From assembly GCF_900108245.1 (NCBI RefSeq), contig NZ_FNUY01000001.1:682001-746000 (forward strand): a DNA stretch of 64,000 bases. Reading direction: 5' to 3'. A program made the translations under genes and the position numbers. Of this stretch, positions 51,999-61,497 are shown piece after piece. How positions within the stretch are numbered: position 1 is the stretch's first letter; each line of letters opens with the position of its first letter. Origin of the DNA: Allobosea lathyri. GTDB taxonomy: Bacteria; Pseudomonadota; Alphaproteobacteria; Rhizobiales; Beijerinckiaceae. Below the pieces are notes generated by a model that ran no database searches, was not told the DNA's origin, and saw nothing but the letters and a program-made list of their open reading frames with translations.

Positions 51999-53690
51999 AT
52001 GATGTGGTTCAGGCGAGCGGGTCATGCGACTGGCACAGCGCCGGCGCTTGCGACCGGCAACGGCTCGCGTTCGCTCAGCCGCCAGATCGCCGCAGCTGCC
52101 GTGGCGATCGTTGCTGTGGCGATCGTCTTCGTGGTGCTCGCAGCTGCCCGCTACAACGATACCCGGACGCGCGACGATCTCGAGCAGAAGATGACCGCCC
52201 TGACGCTGATGGTGGTCAACGCCTCGCCATCGCTGATCCTGGCGCGCGATACCAACACGCTCGGCTATATCCTGGAATCCCTGCGCCGCGACCCCGATTT
52301 CGATGCCGGAATGGTCGCCGACGATGTCTCGACCCTGGCGAGCTCAGGTCGCACCGAGGAATCGCGCCTGTCCTTGACGCCCCGTACGCTGAAAGCCGCG
52401 CTGGGCAAGGATCCCTGGGAGGCGCTGGCGAACTCGACTTCAACCGAGATCGAGGACAAGACCTTCGTCACGAAGATCCATGTCGTGCGGGTCGGCGGTC
52501 ATCAAAAGCAGATCGGCTACGTCGCCATTCGTTTCGACAAGACCCGCCTCGTCGCGCGCGTTGCCCTGGAGCAGTTCGTCACGATCGGCTTCGGCATCCT
52601 GATCCTGATCGTGCTGGGGCCGCTGCTCTGGTACTCGCTGTCGCGGACCATGAAGCCGCTGAAGAGCATGACCCGGGCGATCGTCAGCATTTCCGATGGC
52701 CAGCTCGACACCCCGATCGACGCGATCGGCCGCCGCGACGAGATCGGCGCTATCGCCCATGCGCTCGGCATCCTGAAGATTCGTCTGGCGGAGCGGGCGA
52801 CCCTGCAGGAGAAGCAGCATCTGTCCGAAGCAGAACGCCAGCAGCACCAGCAGGGCATCGATGAGGCGATCGACCTGTTTCGTGGCGAGGTCGGCGTGGC
52901 GCTGGAAGCGTTCAAGAGCAATGCCGACCGGATGAGCGAAGCCTCGGACGGTCTCGCCCGCGTCGCGGCGGAATCGTCGGGCCGCGCCGCCCGCGCCGCG
53001 CAGAACGCCCATGGCGCGTCGGGCAATGTCGAGAACGCGGCCCAGGCCGCGGAAGAAATGGGCGCCGCGATCCGCGAGGTCGAGTTCCAGGTTCGCCGCG
53101 TCCGCACCGAGATCGTCGAGGCTGCATCGATTTCGCGCGACACTGCCAGCTCCGTGCGCGCCCTCGACGAGACCGCCCGCGCCATCGGCGAGGTCGTCAA
53201 TCTGATTCGCGATATCGCTGCGCAGACCAATCTGCTCGCGCTCAACGCCACGATCGAGGCGGCGCGTGCGGGCGAAGCCGGGCGCGGCTTTGCCGTCGTC
53301 GCCTCCGAGGTCAAGAGCCTGGCCTCGCAGACCGCCGATGCGACTGATCGCATCGTCACCCAGGTCGGCGCCATCCAGGGCGCGACCGGCGAGGTCGTTG
53401 GCGCGATCCAGAACATCGCCGAGCGGATGAGCGCAATCGAGAAGTTCGCCAATTCCGTTGCGACCTCGATCGAGCAGCAGGCTATCGCGACCGGCGAGAT
53501 CGCCAGCGGCGTCGCAATGGCAAGCTCCTCGGCGCTTTCCGTTTCCAGCGATCTCAGCGTGCTCGCCGACAGCGTGGAGGAAACCGGCCGCTCAGCCGAG
53601 CAGGTGCGCGGCGCGGCCGGCGAGGTCGCCGCCCAGGCGCTTCGCCTGCGCTCGACGGTCGATCAGTTCCTGCACAGCGTCGCAGCCTGA
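51999..53690 (+). CDS. Methyl-accepting chemotaxis protein
   Basis: The 563-residue receptor has an N-terminal helix (about 30-52), a periplasmic region of about 145 residues, a second helix (about 190-212), HAMP (about 213-265) and a cytoplasmic signalling domain. The hairpin tip is [41 protein letters not shown] (conserved, given here in part as [16 protein letters not shown]). It relays ligand signals to CheA/CheW. The ligand is unknown and no che genes are nearby. Two adjacent ATGs (51999, 52002) follow TAGGA; the frame extends upstream without a ribosome site. Confidence 0.92.
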   Translation: MMWFRRAGHATGTAPALATGNGSRSLSRQIAAAAVAIVAVAIVFVVLAAARYNDTRTRDDLEQKMTALTLMVVNASPSLILARDTNTLGYILESLRRDPDFDAGMVADDVSTLASSGRTEESRLSLTPRTLKAALGKDPWEALANSTSTEIEDKTFVTKIHVVRVGGHQKQIGYVAIRFDKTRLVARVALEQFVTIGFGILILIVLGPLLWYSLSRTMKPLKSMTRAIVSISDGQLDTPIDAIGRRDEIGAIAHALGILKIRLAERATLQEKQHLSEAERQQHQQGIDEAIDLFRGEVGVALEAFKSNADRMSEASDGLARVAAESSGRAARAAQNAHGASGNVENAAQAAEEMGAAIREVEFQVRRVRTEIVEAASISRDTASSVRALDETARAIGEVVNLIRDIAAQTNLLALNATIEAARAGEAGRGFAVVASEVKSLASQTADATDRIVTQVGAIQGATGEVVGAIQNIAERMSAIEKFANSVATSIEQQAIATGEIASGVAMASSSALSVSSDLSVLADSVEETGRSAEQVRGAAGEVAAQALRLRSTVDQFLHSVAA

Positions 53691-53711
53691 GAGACCGTCT
53701 GAAAATTCCTA

Positions 53712-53834
53712 CAGCCCTCATCCTGAGGAGCCATTTCATCAGAAATGGCGTCTCGAAGGATGCTCCAGCTGGTTCGAGAGCCTCCTGAAACATCCTTCGA
53801 GACGCCGCTTCGCGGCTCCTCAGGATGAGGGCTG
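53712..53834. repeat. Palindromic repeat CAGCCCTCATCCTGAGGAGCC family, perfect arms
   Basis: The 21-bp arm 53712-53732 is the exact reverse complement of 53814-53834. Inner words GGCGTCTCGAAGGATG and CATCCTTCGAGACGCC are also paired. It is the best-preserved copy of the family seen at 4401 and 35831. Confidence 0.93.
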
Positions 53835-53876
53835 AATTATCAAACAGTCTCTGAGAGGCGAGGCATTGCAGACAAG

Positions 53877-53903
53877 AAAACGGGGCCGTGAGGCCCCGTT
53901 TCC
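53877..53903 (-). terminator. Terminator of sodB
   Basis: ACGGGGCC (53880-53887) pairs with GGCCCCGT (53892-53899) around 4 nt; on the minus strand it is followed by TTTTCTTGT. It lies about 50 nt after the sodB stop. Confidence 0.88.
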
Positions 53904-53951
53904 GTTCGATAGCTTACGTGAGCGGTGCTCGGCTGCTCAGGCTTCGGCCGT

Positions 53952-54551
53952 TCAGGCCTTGGCGCCGTCATACATCTCGGCGACGTATTCCCAGTTCACC
54001 AGGCTCTCGAGGAAGGCCTTGAGATAGTCGGGACGACGGTTGCGGTAGTCGATGTAGTACGAATGCTCCCAGACGTCGCAGCCCAGGATCGGGGACGCGC
54101 CGTTGACCAGCGGGCTCTCGCCATTGGGGGTCTTGCTGACCGCGAGCTTGCCGCCCTTGACTTCGAGCCAGGCCCAGCCCGAGCCGAACTGGCCGACGCC
54201 GGCCGCGACGAAATCTTCCTTGAACTTGTCGACCGAGCCGAAGGAGTCGACGATCGCCTTTTCCAGGGCGCCCGGAATCTTGCCGCCGCCATTCGGCTTC
54301 ATCCACTTCCAGAAGTGGAGATGGTTGTAGTGCTGGCCGGCATTGTTGAACACGGCCGGGTTCTTGCCATGCGAGGCCTTGACGATCTCCTCGAGCGATT
54401 TGCCCTCGAATTCCGTGCCCTTGATCGCGTTATTGCCGTTGGTGACGTAAGCCTGATGGTGCTTGTCGTGGTGGAATTCGAGCGTCTCCTTCGACATGAA
54501 GGGCTGGAGCGCATCATGGGCGTAGGGCAGATCGGGAAGGGTGAAGGACAT
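53952..54551 (-). CDS. sodB: Superoxide dismutase, Fe type
   Basis: The 199-residue enzyme dismutes superoxide in the cytoplasm. The metal ligands His27, His77, Asp159 and His163 (DVWEHSYY) are present. Gln73 in FNNAGQ is at the position of E. coli FeSOD Gln69, favouring iron over manganese, though cambialistic use cannot be excluded. ATG 54551 is fixed by AAGGAGAGG upstream. It is monocistronic with its own terminator. Confidence 0.95.
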   Translation of the reverse strand: MSFTLPDLPYAHDALQPFMSKETLEFHHDKHHQAYVTNGNNAIKGTEFEGKSLEEIVKASHGKNPAVFNNAGQHYNHLHFWKWMKPNGGGKIPGALEKAIVDSFGSVDKFKEDFVAAGVGQFGSGWAWLEVKGGKLAVSKTPNGESPLVNGASPILGCDVWEHSYYIDYRNRRPDYLKAFLESLVNWEYVAEMYDGAKA

Positions 54552-54867
54552 GGTTGCCTCTCCTTGGGCTGTCAAATCGCTTGAACTAAGAATGGCTTGC
54601 CGATGAACGGTCAGGGTCGGGGCTATCCCGAAATGTGCCCCGCCATTCGGGCTGATAGTTAAGCCTCCGGCGCTCCGCCGACAACCGTCGCGCTTGGGAA
54701 AAGGCCATGTCAGGATGCATGTCAGGTCGGCCCGACCGCCTCACTGCGGACAAATTCCTCGCCTTATGCCAAACTGAAATTGAAACTCTCTCTTATTCAA
54801 TACGTTAGTAGATAACCGGTGGGGTCAGCCAAAGCGGGCCGCCCGAGATCTTGCCAAGGATACTGAA
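54552..54867. other. Divergent promoter interval between sodB and the membrane-anchored protein gene
   Basis: This 316-nt interval has no gene. Positions 54765-54815 are AT-rich (TTGAAACTCTCTC, TTATTCAATACG) and probably hold the promoter of the rightward gene. No Fur-like or OxyR-like site was recognised. Confidence 0.45.
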
Positions 54868-56427
54868 TTGATCGCGATCTTCGTTTTGCTGGGCTTGGGG
54901 TTTCTCGGCGGTGGCGCGGCAGCCATCGTCGATGGCTTGCCTTATCTGGTGCTGGAGCGTGGCTTCACACAGGTCATCATCGGCACCGTCGTAGCGACGG
55001 CTGGCGTGATCCTGCTCGCTTTGGCCTGGGTGCTGGTGGAAGTCCGCCGCGTCAAGGCGACGCTTGCCAATGCGGCGATGGCGATGTCTGTCGCCTCAAT
55101 GGCTTCAGCCCCGCAGCAGCAGGATCTTGCTGTTGCCGCGCATGATCTCATGCCCTCGCGCGACCTGCCGCCTGCAAGTGGCGCGGGTATGGCCGGCGCA
55201 GCCATCGGAGCCGCAGCGGGGGCAGGGGGGGTGCTAGCGGCGACGCATGCGTTCCAGACCTCGTCTCCTGCTGATGCCGCTAATGACGAAGCCACCTCGG
55301 CGGAGCACGCCTCCGTCGAACGGGATCTCTTCGGTGATCAGGCGGCCGAGAAGAATCAGGTCGAGCGAAGCGAGCAGGAACCCGCGAACCCGCCCGAGCC
55401 GGCCCCGGTCCTGCCCGTTGCCGAGGCGTATGCTTTTCCGGCTTTCGATCCGTTCGCGTCGATCGATGCGCCCAGCACCTCGAACGCGCAAGAGAGCTCG
55501 AACACGCAAGAGAGCTCGAACGCCACTGAGCCTTTGGAGGATACGCCGGCTGTCGCTGCGGGCGCGACCGAACTTGTGTCCGATGAGCCGGCCGAGGCGA
55601 TTCCCGACACGCAGGATACCGAGGACGCTGTCGAGGAGACGGCCGAAGACCATGTCCCGGCTGACGCGAATCGCGCCGAGGCGGAATCAAGCGAGCATGC
55701 CGGCCCCATCGACTGGCCGGATCGTGACGCGCCACATGTGCCCGAACCCGAACCGGTCGATGTCGGGCGCGGTACGGATGAATTCAGCTTCCTCCGTGAA
55801 AGCCTGACCGGCCGGCAGCCGGAGCGTGATCAGGCTGGGGGGCGTATCGAGCCATCGCTTGAGCATGGCGACGAAACGGCTGCCGCGACGGGCGATGCCG
55901 ATGCCTGGATGCATCCGGCATCGCGGCGCAAAGACCCGTGGTTTGGCGACACGCCCATTGCAAATGATCCCGATCAGGCCGAGCCCGGGCTCGACGAACC
56001 CGATTTGGATGCGCCCAATACAGAAGCGCACAAGACAGAGGCGCCCAAGATGGATGCGCCCAAGATGGATGCGCCGCCCTGGCCTCCTCAGACACGCGGG
56101 GCTGCGATGTCTGATCGCGATGCCGAGGAGGAGAACCACTCCGCGGTCGACGATACCGGATCGGCTCTTTCGGAAAACGCACATGCACCGTTCCCGGAGC
56201 ATGATGAAGCCACCAGCGCCGCCGCGCCCGAGCCGGAGGCCTCTACCGATGCACCGGCCGCCTCGAATGAGGGGATCGTCGGCGCCTATCAGGTCGGTGA
56301 CGCGCATTTCACCATCTATGCGGACGGGTCGATTCAGGCCCGCACGCCCGATGGCAATTACAGCTTCGCCTCCATGGACGAGTTGAAGGTCTACCTCGCC
56401 AGCGAGAAGAGCCGGCTCGGCGCCTGA
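54868..56427 (+). CDS. Membrane-anchored acidic disordered protein with small C-terminal domain
   Basis: The 519-residue product has two N-terminal membrane helices (about 2-23 and 33-58). About 400 residues of Ala/Glu/Asp/Pro/Ser-rich, probably disordered sequence follow, with exact DNA repeats (QESSN units at 55483-55518; APKMD units at 56041-56070). The end is a compact domain of ~50 residues (GAYQVGDAHFTIYADGSIQA, then SFASMDELKVYLASEK) of beta-hairpin then helix pattern. No family is recognised. The start is TTG, supported by AAGGA 7 nt upstream. It resembles envelope proteins in which a tether spans the periplasm or cytoplasm; the function is unknown. Confidence 0.78.
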   Translation: MIAIFVLLGLGFLGGGAAAIVDGLPYLVLERGFTQVIIGTVVATAGVILLALAWVLVEVRRVKATLANAAMAMSVASMASAPQQQDLAVAAHDLMPSRDLPPASGAGMAGAAIGAAAGAGGVLAATHAFQTSSPADAANDEATSAEHASVERDLFGDQAAEKNQVERSEQEPANPPEPAPVLPVAEAYAFPAFDPFASIDAPSTSNAQESSNTQESSNATEPLEDTPAVAAGATELVSDEPAEAIPDTQDTEDAVEETAEDHVPADANRAEAESSEHAGPIDWPDRDAPHVPEPEPVDVGRGTDEFSFLRESLTGRQPERDQAGGRIEPSLEHGDETAAATGDADAWMHPASRRKDPWFGDTPIANDPDQAEPGLDEPDLDAPNTEAHKTEAPKMDAPKMDAPPWPPQTRGAAMSDRDAEEENHSAVDDTGSALSENAHAPFPEHDEATSAAAPEPEASTDAPAASNEGIVGAYQVGDAHFTIYADGSIQARTPDGNYSFASMDELKVYLASEKSRLGA

Positions 56428-56442
56428 CCGACGCCGGCCCGA

Positions 56443-58635
56443 TCAGCTTGTGCTGATCGTCGCCTGCGGCCAGGCCTCTCCGACTGCCTGGATCGCGAAG
56501 GCGTAGGACAGCGCCGTCTCCTTCAGCGAATCGAAGCGTCCGGCCGAGCCGCCATGGCCCGCTTCCATATTCGTGTGCAGCATGACCGGGCCGCCCCCGG
56601 TCATGGTTGCGCGCAGCCGCGCGACCCATTTCGCGGGTTCCCAGTAAGTCACGCGCGGATCCGTCAGGCCGCCCATCGCCAGGATCGGCGGGTAGGCCTG
56701 CGCCTGGACGTTGTCATAGGGCGAGTAGCTGCGGATCAGCTTGAAGGCGGCAACGTCTCTGATCGGGTCGCCCCATTCCGGCCATTCCGGCGGCGTCAGT
56801 GGCAGGGTGTCGTCCAAGATGGTGTTGAGGACGTCGACGAAGGGAACCTCGGCGATGATGCCGGCGAATAGCGATGGCGTCATGTTGGCGACCGCGCCCA
56901 TCAGCATGCCGCCGGCGCTGCCACCCTCTGCCACGATGCGGCCGCGCGCGGTGAAGCCAGCTGCGATGAGCGCTTCGCCTGCCGCAATGAAATCGGTGAA
57001 GGTGTTGACCTTCCTGTCGCGCTTGCCGTCGAGATACCAGCGCCAGCCCTTGTCCGTGCCGCCGCGAACATGGGCGATGGCGTAGACGAAGCCCCGATCC
57101 ACCAGGCTGAGCGGCCGGGTCCGGAACGAGGCCGACATCGCCGAGCCATAGGAGCCGTAGCCGTAGAGCAGGCAGGGGGCGGAGCCGTCGAGCACTGTAT
57201 CGGCACGATGCAGCAACGAGATCGGGACCTGCGCACCATCTTTCGCGGTCGCGAATATCCGGCGCACGCGATAGGCGGCGGGGTCATGACCCGACGGCAC
57301 CTCCTGCCGCTTCAGCAAGGTTCGTTCGCCGGTCGCCAGGTCGTAATCATAGGTTTCAGCCGGGCGTGCCATCGAGGCGTAGATGAACCGCAGCGTGTCC
57401 GTGTCGAATTCATAGCCGGCATCCATGCCCAGCGCATACGCCTCCTCGTCGAAGGCGATGCTGTTTTCGGCTCCGCTCGCGAGATCGCGGATGACGATGC
57501 GCGGCAGCCCGTCCTCACGCTCAAGCCGGATCAGGCGGCCCTTGAGGCAGACATGGCGCAGGATCAGCCGACCGGGCTTGTGCGGCACCAGATCGCGCCA
57601 GTTCGCGGGATCGGGATCGGCGACCGGTGCGGTCACGATCTTGAAATCCTCGGCCCCGTCGGCATTGGTCAGGATCAGGAAAACCTCGTCGTGATGCTCG
57701 ACGGCATATTGCCGGCCGACCTGGCGCGGCGCGATCGTCACAGGTGCCGCATCCGGTTCGAGCAGGTCGACCGCGCGGATTTCCGACGTCTCGTGATCGC
57801 TGATCGAAATCAGCAGGAACCGGCCCGACTGGGTCTCGTCGATATCGACGAACATGCCGGCATCGGCCTCATCGTGCAGAAGCACATCTTGCTCTGCCGG
57901 CTCGCCGAGGCGGTGTCGCAAAACGCGGGACGGGCGGTGATCCTCGTCGAGCCTGACATAGGCGAAGGCGCGCGAAGCCCCGTCCCAGACGATATCGCCC
58001 GTGGTATCGCCGATGACGTCCGAAAGGTCTTCGCCGTTTTCAAGATTGCGGACGCGGATGGTGTGGAGCTCGGAGCCGGCTTCGTCGGCGCTCCAGCCGA
58101 GAAGGCGATGGTCGCGACTATGCGCTGTGTCGCCGAGATCGAAGAAGTCCTTGCCATGGGCAAGCTTGTCGGCGTCGAGCATAATCTGCTCGCGTGCTTC
58201 GTTGTTGACTGTCTTTCCGTTACGTAATACCCCACTGCGGGGCTTGCGACAGATCAGGGGGTGTTCGCCGCCTTTGCGGTAACGCGAATAGTAGAGGAAC
58301 GCGCCGTCCGGCTGCGGCACACTCGTATCATCTTCCTTGATCCTGCCGCGCATCTCCTTGACCAGGTCGCGTTGCATGGCGCGCGTCGGCGTCATCAACG
58401 CCTTGCAATAGGCATTCTCGGCGTCGAGATAGGCACGGATGTCGGCAGGGAGGGCGTCGGGCTCGCGCAACACGTCTTTCCAGTTCGATGCGCGCAGCCA
58501 GTCATAGTCGTCACGAAGCTTAGTGCCATGAACGACGGTCGTTTTGGGACGAATATCGGCGCGCGGAGGCAATGGAAGTCGCTTTTTTTCTTTTGTCGAA
58601 ATCGAAGCGCCGCGAGAGGGTGAATCCGAGTGCAT
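56443..58635 (-). CDS. ptrB: S9 family prolyl oligopeptidase (oligopeptidase B-like)
   Basis: The 730-residue serine peptidase has an N-terminal seven-bladed propeller (about 85-430) and a C-terminal hydrolase domain. The triad is Ser573 (EGGSAGG), Asp659 (TDPRV) and His694 (EAGHGG). Oligopeptidase B cuts after basic residues in short peptides in the cytoplasm. ATG 58635 follows GGAGA; upstream in-frame codons would add 44 residues without family support. Convergent with the disordered-protein gene, 15 nt apart. Confidence 0.92.
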   Translation of the reverse strand: MHSDSPSRGASISTKEKKRLPLPPRADIRPKTTVVHGTKLRDDYDWLRASNWKDVLREPDALPADIRAYLDAENAYCKALMTPTRAMQRDLVKEMRGRIKEDDTSVPQPDGAFLYYSRYRKGGEHPLICRKPRSGVLRNGKTVNNEAREQIMLDADKLAHGKDFFDLGDTAHSRDHRLLGWSADEAGSELHTIRVRNLENGEDLSDVIGDTTGDIVWDGASRAFAYVRLDEDHRPSRVLRHRLGEPAEQDVLLHDEADAGMFVDIDETQSGRFLLISISDHETSEIRAVDLLEPDAAPVTIAPRQVGRQYAVEHHDEVFLILTNADGAEDFKIVTAPVADPDPANWRDLVPHKPGRLILRHVCLKGRLIRLEREDGLPRIVIRDLASGAENSIAFDEEAYALGMDAGYEFDTDTLRFIYASMARPAETYDYDLATGERTLLKRQEVPSGHDPAAYRVRRIFATAKDGAQVPISLLHRADTVLDGSAPCLLYGYGSYGSAMSASFRTRPLSLVDRGFVYAIAHVRGGTDKGWRWYLDGKRDRKVNTFTDFIAAGEALIAAGFTARGRIVAEGGSAGGMLMGAVANMTPSLFAGIIAEVPFVDVLNTILDDTLPLTPPEWPEWGDPIRDVAAFKLIRSYSPYDNVQAQAYPPILAMGGLTDPRVTYWEPAKWVARLRATMTGGGPVMLHTNMEAGHGGSAGRFDSLKETALSYAFAIQAVGEAWPQATISTS

Positions 58636-58747
58636 CAATGGTATCTCCACCAGCGGTTGATGCAGACAGGTAGAGACGATGCCTCGGGCTGGCAAGACAG
58701 CCCGTCGCGTTTGCAGCGGCAGCCTGCTGCAACATCCGGTTGCCATA

Positions 58748-58771
58748 AATATTGCGTGTTGCGACAATATT
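58748..58771. promoter_or_regulatory. AT-rich inverted repeat upstream of mucR
   Basis: AATATTG (58748-58754) and CAATATT (58765-58771) form an inverted repeat with a 10-nt centre. The 350-nt gene-free interval 58636-58985 is AT-rich, as expected for MucR/Ros targets, and probably carries the divergent ptrB and mucR promoters. Confidence 0.5.
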
Positions 58772-58985
58772 GATCTCGGATAATCGAATTCGTGATGGTA
58801 AAGTTCACTTGCCGCGGTGTTAACTATCGACTACACGCATATGTGATGAATCCGCTCGGGATGGTTCTGAATCCGACCAGTGCTTGACCCACTGCCGGGC
58901 AAATTCAGAGCAGGCATCGACGCACAGGAGGTGCGGGCGATCATCTTAGGCCTCAATCGAAAAACGCATAAGGAGTGATGTCACC

Positions 58986-59402
58986 ATGGCTGACAATGAC
59001 GGGGCGGACTTTATCGAGCTGACTGCGGATATTGTTTCCGCATATGTCTCGAACAATTCTGTTCCTGCGTCCGAGTTGCCCGCCCTGATCAGCGATGTGC
59101 ATTCTGCACTGAGCCGCGTTGTTGGAGGCGTCGCTCCGGTTGTACCGGCTGAGGCGCCCAAGCCTGCGATCCCGGTCAAGAAGTCGATCACGGCCGATTA
59201 TCTGATCTGCCTTGAGGACGGGAAGAAGTTCAAATCGCTCAAGCGGCACCTGCGGACACAGTACAACATGTCCCCTGAGCAGTATCGCGAGAAGTGGGGC
59301 TTGCCGCCCGACTATCCGATGGTTGCGCCCAACTACGCCGAAGCGCGCTCGCAGCTGGCGAAGAAGATGGGTCTGGGCCAGCAGCGCCGCAAGCGTCGCT
59401 GA
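58986..59402 (+). CDS. mucR: MucR/Ros family transcriptional regulator
   Basis: The 138-residue protein has the MucR N-terminal oligomerisation region ([25 protein letters not shown]) and a Ros-type zinc finger with Cys75, Asp78 and His88. The fourth ligand, usually His, reads Gln92-Tyr93. MucR acts as an H-NS-like silencer of envelope, motility, symbiosis and cell-cycle genes by binding AT-rich DNA. GGAGTGATGTCACC precedes the ATG. A terminator closes the gene; the HdaB-like gene lies about 230 nt downstream. Confidence 0.94.
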   Translation: MADNDGADFIELTADIVSAYVSNNSVPASELPALISDVHSALSRVVGGVAPVVPAEAPKPAIPVKKSITADYLICLEDGKKFKSLKRHLRTQYNMSPEQYREKWGLPPDYPMVAPNYAEARSQLAKKMGLGQQRRKRR

Positions 59403-59475
59403 TCTCGCCATCCTGGCATTCGCGGGTCAGAGCCCCGAAATCGCAACGATCTCGAAATCGCAGCGATCCGAAATC

Positions 59476-59505
59476 AAAAGGCCGCCGGCTTACCGGCGGC
59501 CTTTT
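59476..59505 (+). terminator. Rho-independent terminator of mucR
   Basis: AAAAGGCCGCCGG pairs with CCGGCGGCCTTTT with a 4-nt loop, about 75 nt after the mucR stop. Confidence 0.92.
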
Positions 59506-59628
59506 CCATGCGCGGCGGCCCGATGCGGGGATAAGTGGGATCGGCCGCTTGCCAATTCTTAAATAGGAATATATTCATGTTCACCTGAGCTCGCGGGCGC
59601 CTGCCGCGATCACCCAAGGGAACATATC

Positions 59629-60000
59629 ATGAACGCTAATGATGGCAATCCTGACCATTCCATTCGGCAAGCCGCTCTCGCGCGGCTTGCCGAAGTTGCG
59701 GTGGCAGCGATGACGCGCGCTCCCCTGATGAACCTGCGCGGCTCGAACCGCGGCCGACTGCCGATCGCGCGGGCACGCCAGACGGCGATGTATCTTGCCC
59801 ATGTCGCATTCGGGCTGAGTTTCATCCGCATCGGCATCTGTTTCGGGCGGGACCGAACCACGGTGCGCCATGCCTGCGCGCTGATCGAAGATCGCCGTGA
59901 CGATCCCGCGCTGGAACTCGGGCTCAACGCGATTGAAGCTGGGCTGCTCGCCTTGACGCAGGCGCTGAGCGCGCCAGTAAAGATGGAAGCGCGGTCATGA
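59629..60000 (+). CDS. DnaA domain IV-like protein (HdaB-like)
   Basis: The 123-residue protein matches the DNA-binding domain IV of DnaA in its middle (ARARQTAMYLAHVAFGLSF, then IGICFGRDRTTVRHA). The DnaA signature HTTV is RTTV here. It lacks the ATPase domain. Caulobacter HdaB has this make-up and stimulates replication by interfering with regulatory inactivation of DnaA by HdaA. This gene is a candidate HdaB. Its stop overlaps the start of a DUF6456 gene (ATGA 59997-60000), so the two are translationally coupled. A MucR gene, a cell-cycle regulator in relatives, lies upstream. Confidence 0.8.
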   Translation: MNANDGNPDHSIRQAALARLAEVAVAAMTRAPLMNLRGSNRGRLPIARARQTAMYLAHVAFGLSFIRIGICFGRDRTTVRHACALIEDRRDDPALELGLNAIEAGLLALTQALSAPVKMEARS

Positions 60001-60812
60001 CGGGGCAGGGCGATTGGGAGCAGAGCAGCGGCGACGCTCGTGCCAGGCTGCTGCGTCATCTTGCCGAGCCCGAGGCCTTCGGGGTCGTATCGCCCTTGGG
60101 CTGCGGACGCATCGCGCTCTACCGCAGCAAGGCCGGCACGAGCCTGGGCGCAGGCTACGCGCCTGCCGAGGTAGCCGAGGCGCTGGTCTCCGACGGGCTG
60201 GCCTGTTGGAGCGGCTCGGGAAAATTGCGGCGCCTGACGCTCGCGATCGCATCCCCCGCACGCGAGTTGGCAAGTGCCGTGGTCAGCATCGACGGAAGGC
60301 GGCAAGAGGTGCTGCTCGACGAGCGCGAAAGTCCGCTGCTCTGGCTGCATCGCCGAATGGGCAAGGATGGCAAGCCGCAGATCTCGGCGCAGGAATTTGC
60401 GGCGGGCGAACGCTTCCGCGCCGATCTGACGCTGGCGCAGATGATGTCGCGCACGACGATGAACTGGGACGCCGCGCTGGCGCCGGGCCAGCGCGGCCCC
60501 GGCGGGCGCGATCCCGCCAGCGCTTCCGATGCGGCTCTCGCGGCTCGTCAGCGCGTCCGGCAAGCCTGCGACCGCCTCGGGCCGGACCTGTCGGGCCTAG
60601 CCATCGACGTTTGCGGCTTCCTGAAGGGGCTCGACCAGGTCGAACGGGAGCGAAAATGGCCGGCGCGCTCGGCCAAGGTCGTGCTGCGAATGGCGCTGTC
60701 GGCACTCTCCGCGCATTACGGCATTGCGACGCCGGCTGTGAAAGCGCGCCGCAGCGAGGTCTGGCGCAGCGAGGATGCCCGCCCGAACCTCATGCCGGGT
60801 CAGGCCATGTGA
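59997..60812 (+). CDS. DUF6456 domain protein
   Basis: The 271-residue soluble protein has a C-terminal DUF6456 domain (from about residue 130: LTLAQMMSRTTMNWDA and LSGLAIDVCGFLKGLDQVERERKWPARSAKVVLRMALSAL, split by a variable region). The N-terminal half resembles a winged-helix module. The ARQRVRQACDRLGPDLSG segment is the family hallmark. The function has not been described as far as I know. It is coupled to the HdaB-like gene by a 4-nt overlap and converges on sufE with 4 nt between stops, hinting at a shared DNA-related role. Confidence 0.8.
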   Translation: MTGQGDWEQSSGDARARLLRHLAEPEAFGVVSPLGCGRIALYRSKAGTSLGAGYAPAEVAEALVSDGLACWSGSGKLRRLTLAIASPARELASAVVSIDGRRQEVLLDERESPLLWLHRRMGKDGKPQISAQEFAAGERFRADLTLAQMMSRTTMNWDAALAPGQRGPGGRDPASASDAALAARQRVRQACDRLGPDLSGLAIDVCGFLKGLDQVERERKWPARSAKVVLRMALSALSAHYGIATPAVKARRSEVWRSEDARPNLMPGQAM

Positions 60813-60816
60813 GGGC

Positions 60817-61254
60817 TCAGGCCGCAGAAGCCGCAGACGCGCTGCGTGCGTCGGATTTGATCCGCTCGATCATGGCGCGCACGCCGTTGGAACGCTGCGG
60901 CGTCAGATGCGCGGCCAGGCCGAGCCGCTCATAGATCGCAAAGGCGTCCGTCGCCAGAATGTCGGACGCCGAATGGCCGGAATAGATCGCCAGCGCGAGC
61001 GCGACCAGCCCCCGAACGATATGGGCGTCGCTATCACCCAGGAAATGCAGGCGCGTCTGCGGTCCGGGGCCGCCCTCCCGCCGCATCTGCAACCAGACCT
61101 GGCTGGCGCAGCCGCGCACCTTGTTGGCGTCGTCATGCGCTTCCTCGGGCAGAGGCTCCAGGCCCTTGCCGAGTTCGATCAGATAGCGATAGCGGTCATC
61201 CCAATCATCGAGCAGTTCGAAATTGGCGATGATCTCGTCGAGGCTTGTGCTCAT
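60817..61254 (-). CDS. sufE: SufE family sulfur transfer protein
   Basis: The 145-residue protein accepts sulfur from the cysteine desulfurase SufS for iron-sulfur cluster assembly. The acceptor Cys49 lies in KVRGCASQVW, preceded by the family's DDRYRYLIELGKGLEPLPEE. The remaining suf genes are not in the window. ATG 61254 matches the family start (MSTSLDEIIANFELL) and GGACGGGA precedes it; the frame upstream is open but without family support. Confidence 0.93.
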   Translation of the reverse strand: MSTSLDEIIANFELLDDWDDRYRYLIELGKGLEPLPEEAHDDANKVRGCASQVWLQMRREGGPGPQTRLHFLGDSDAHIVRGLVALALAIYSGHSASDILATDAFAIYERLGLAAHLTPQRSNGVRAMIERIKSDARSASAASAA

Positions 61255-61431
61255 GTCCCGTCCGCTGCCGGCGGCCGCGCCCGAAAATTTGCGGCTCCGA
61301 GGCTCGATTATGACGCCGAGCCGATAGTCCGCGTTAGTGAAAACTGCAAATCGACTGTCGGTCGACATCATATCTCGGTGATGGCCGTCTTCGGCGCGCG
61401 ACGCGTGCCCGTCAAGCCTTTGCGTGGACCG

Positions 61432-61497
61432 GGCTCTTTGTTCTTGCATCGGCTTTTCCCGAAAACCGCATCCCACTTTTCGGGCCGATGCTCTAGC
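61432..61497 (-). repeat. Composite repeat, hairpin-1 half only (minus orientation)
   Basis: On the minus strand it reads CTAGAGCATCGGCCCGAAAA, hairpin 1 ends GAAAAGCCGATGC and AAGAACAAAGAGC follows. Then the similarity stops, so hairpin 2 is missing. The first TAG is the stop of the small exported protein gene at 61493. Confidence 0.9.
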
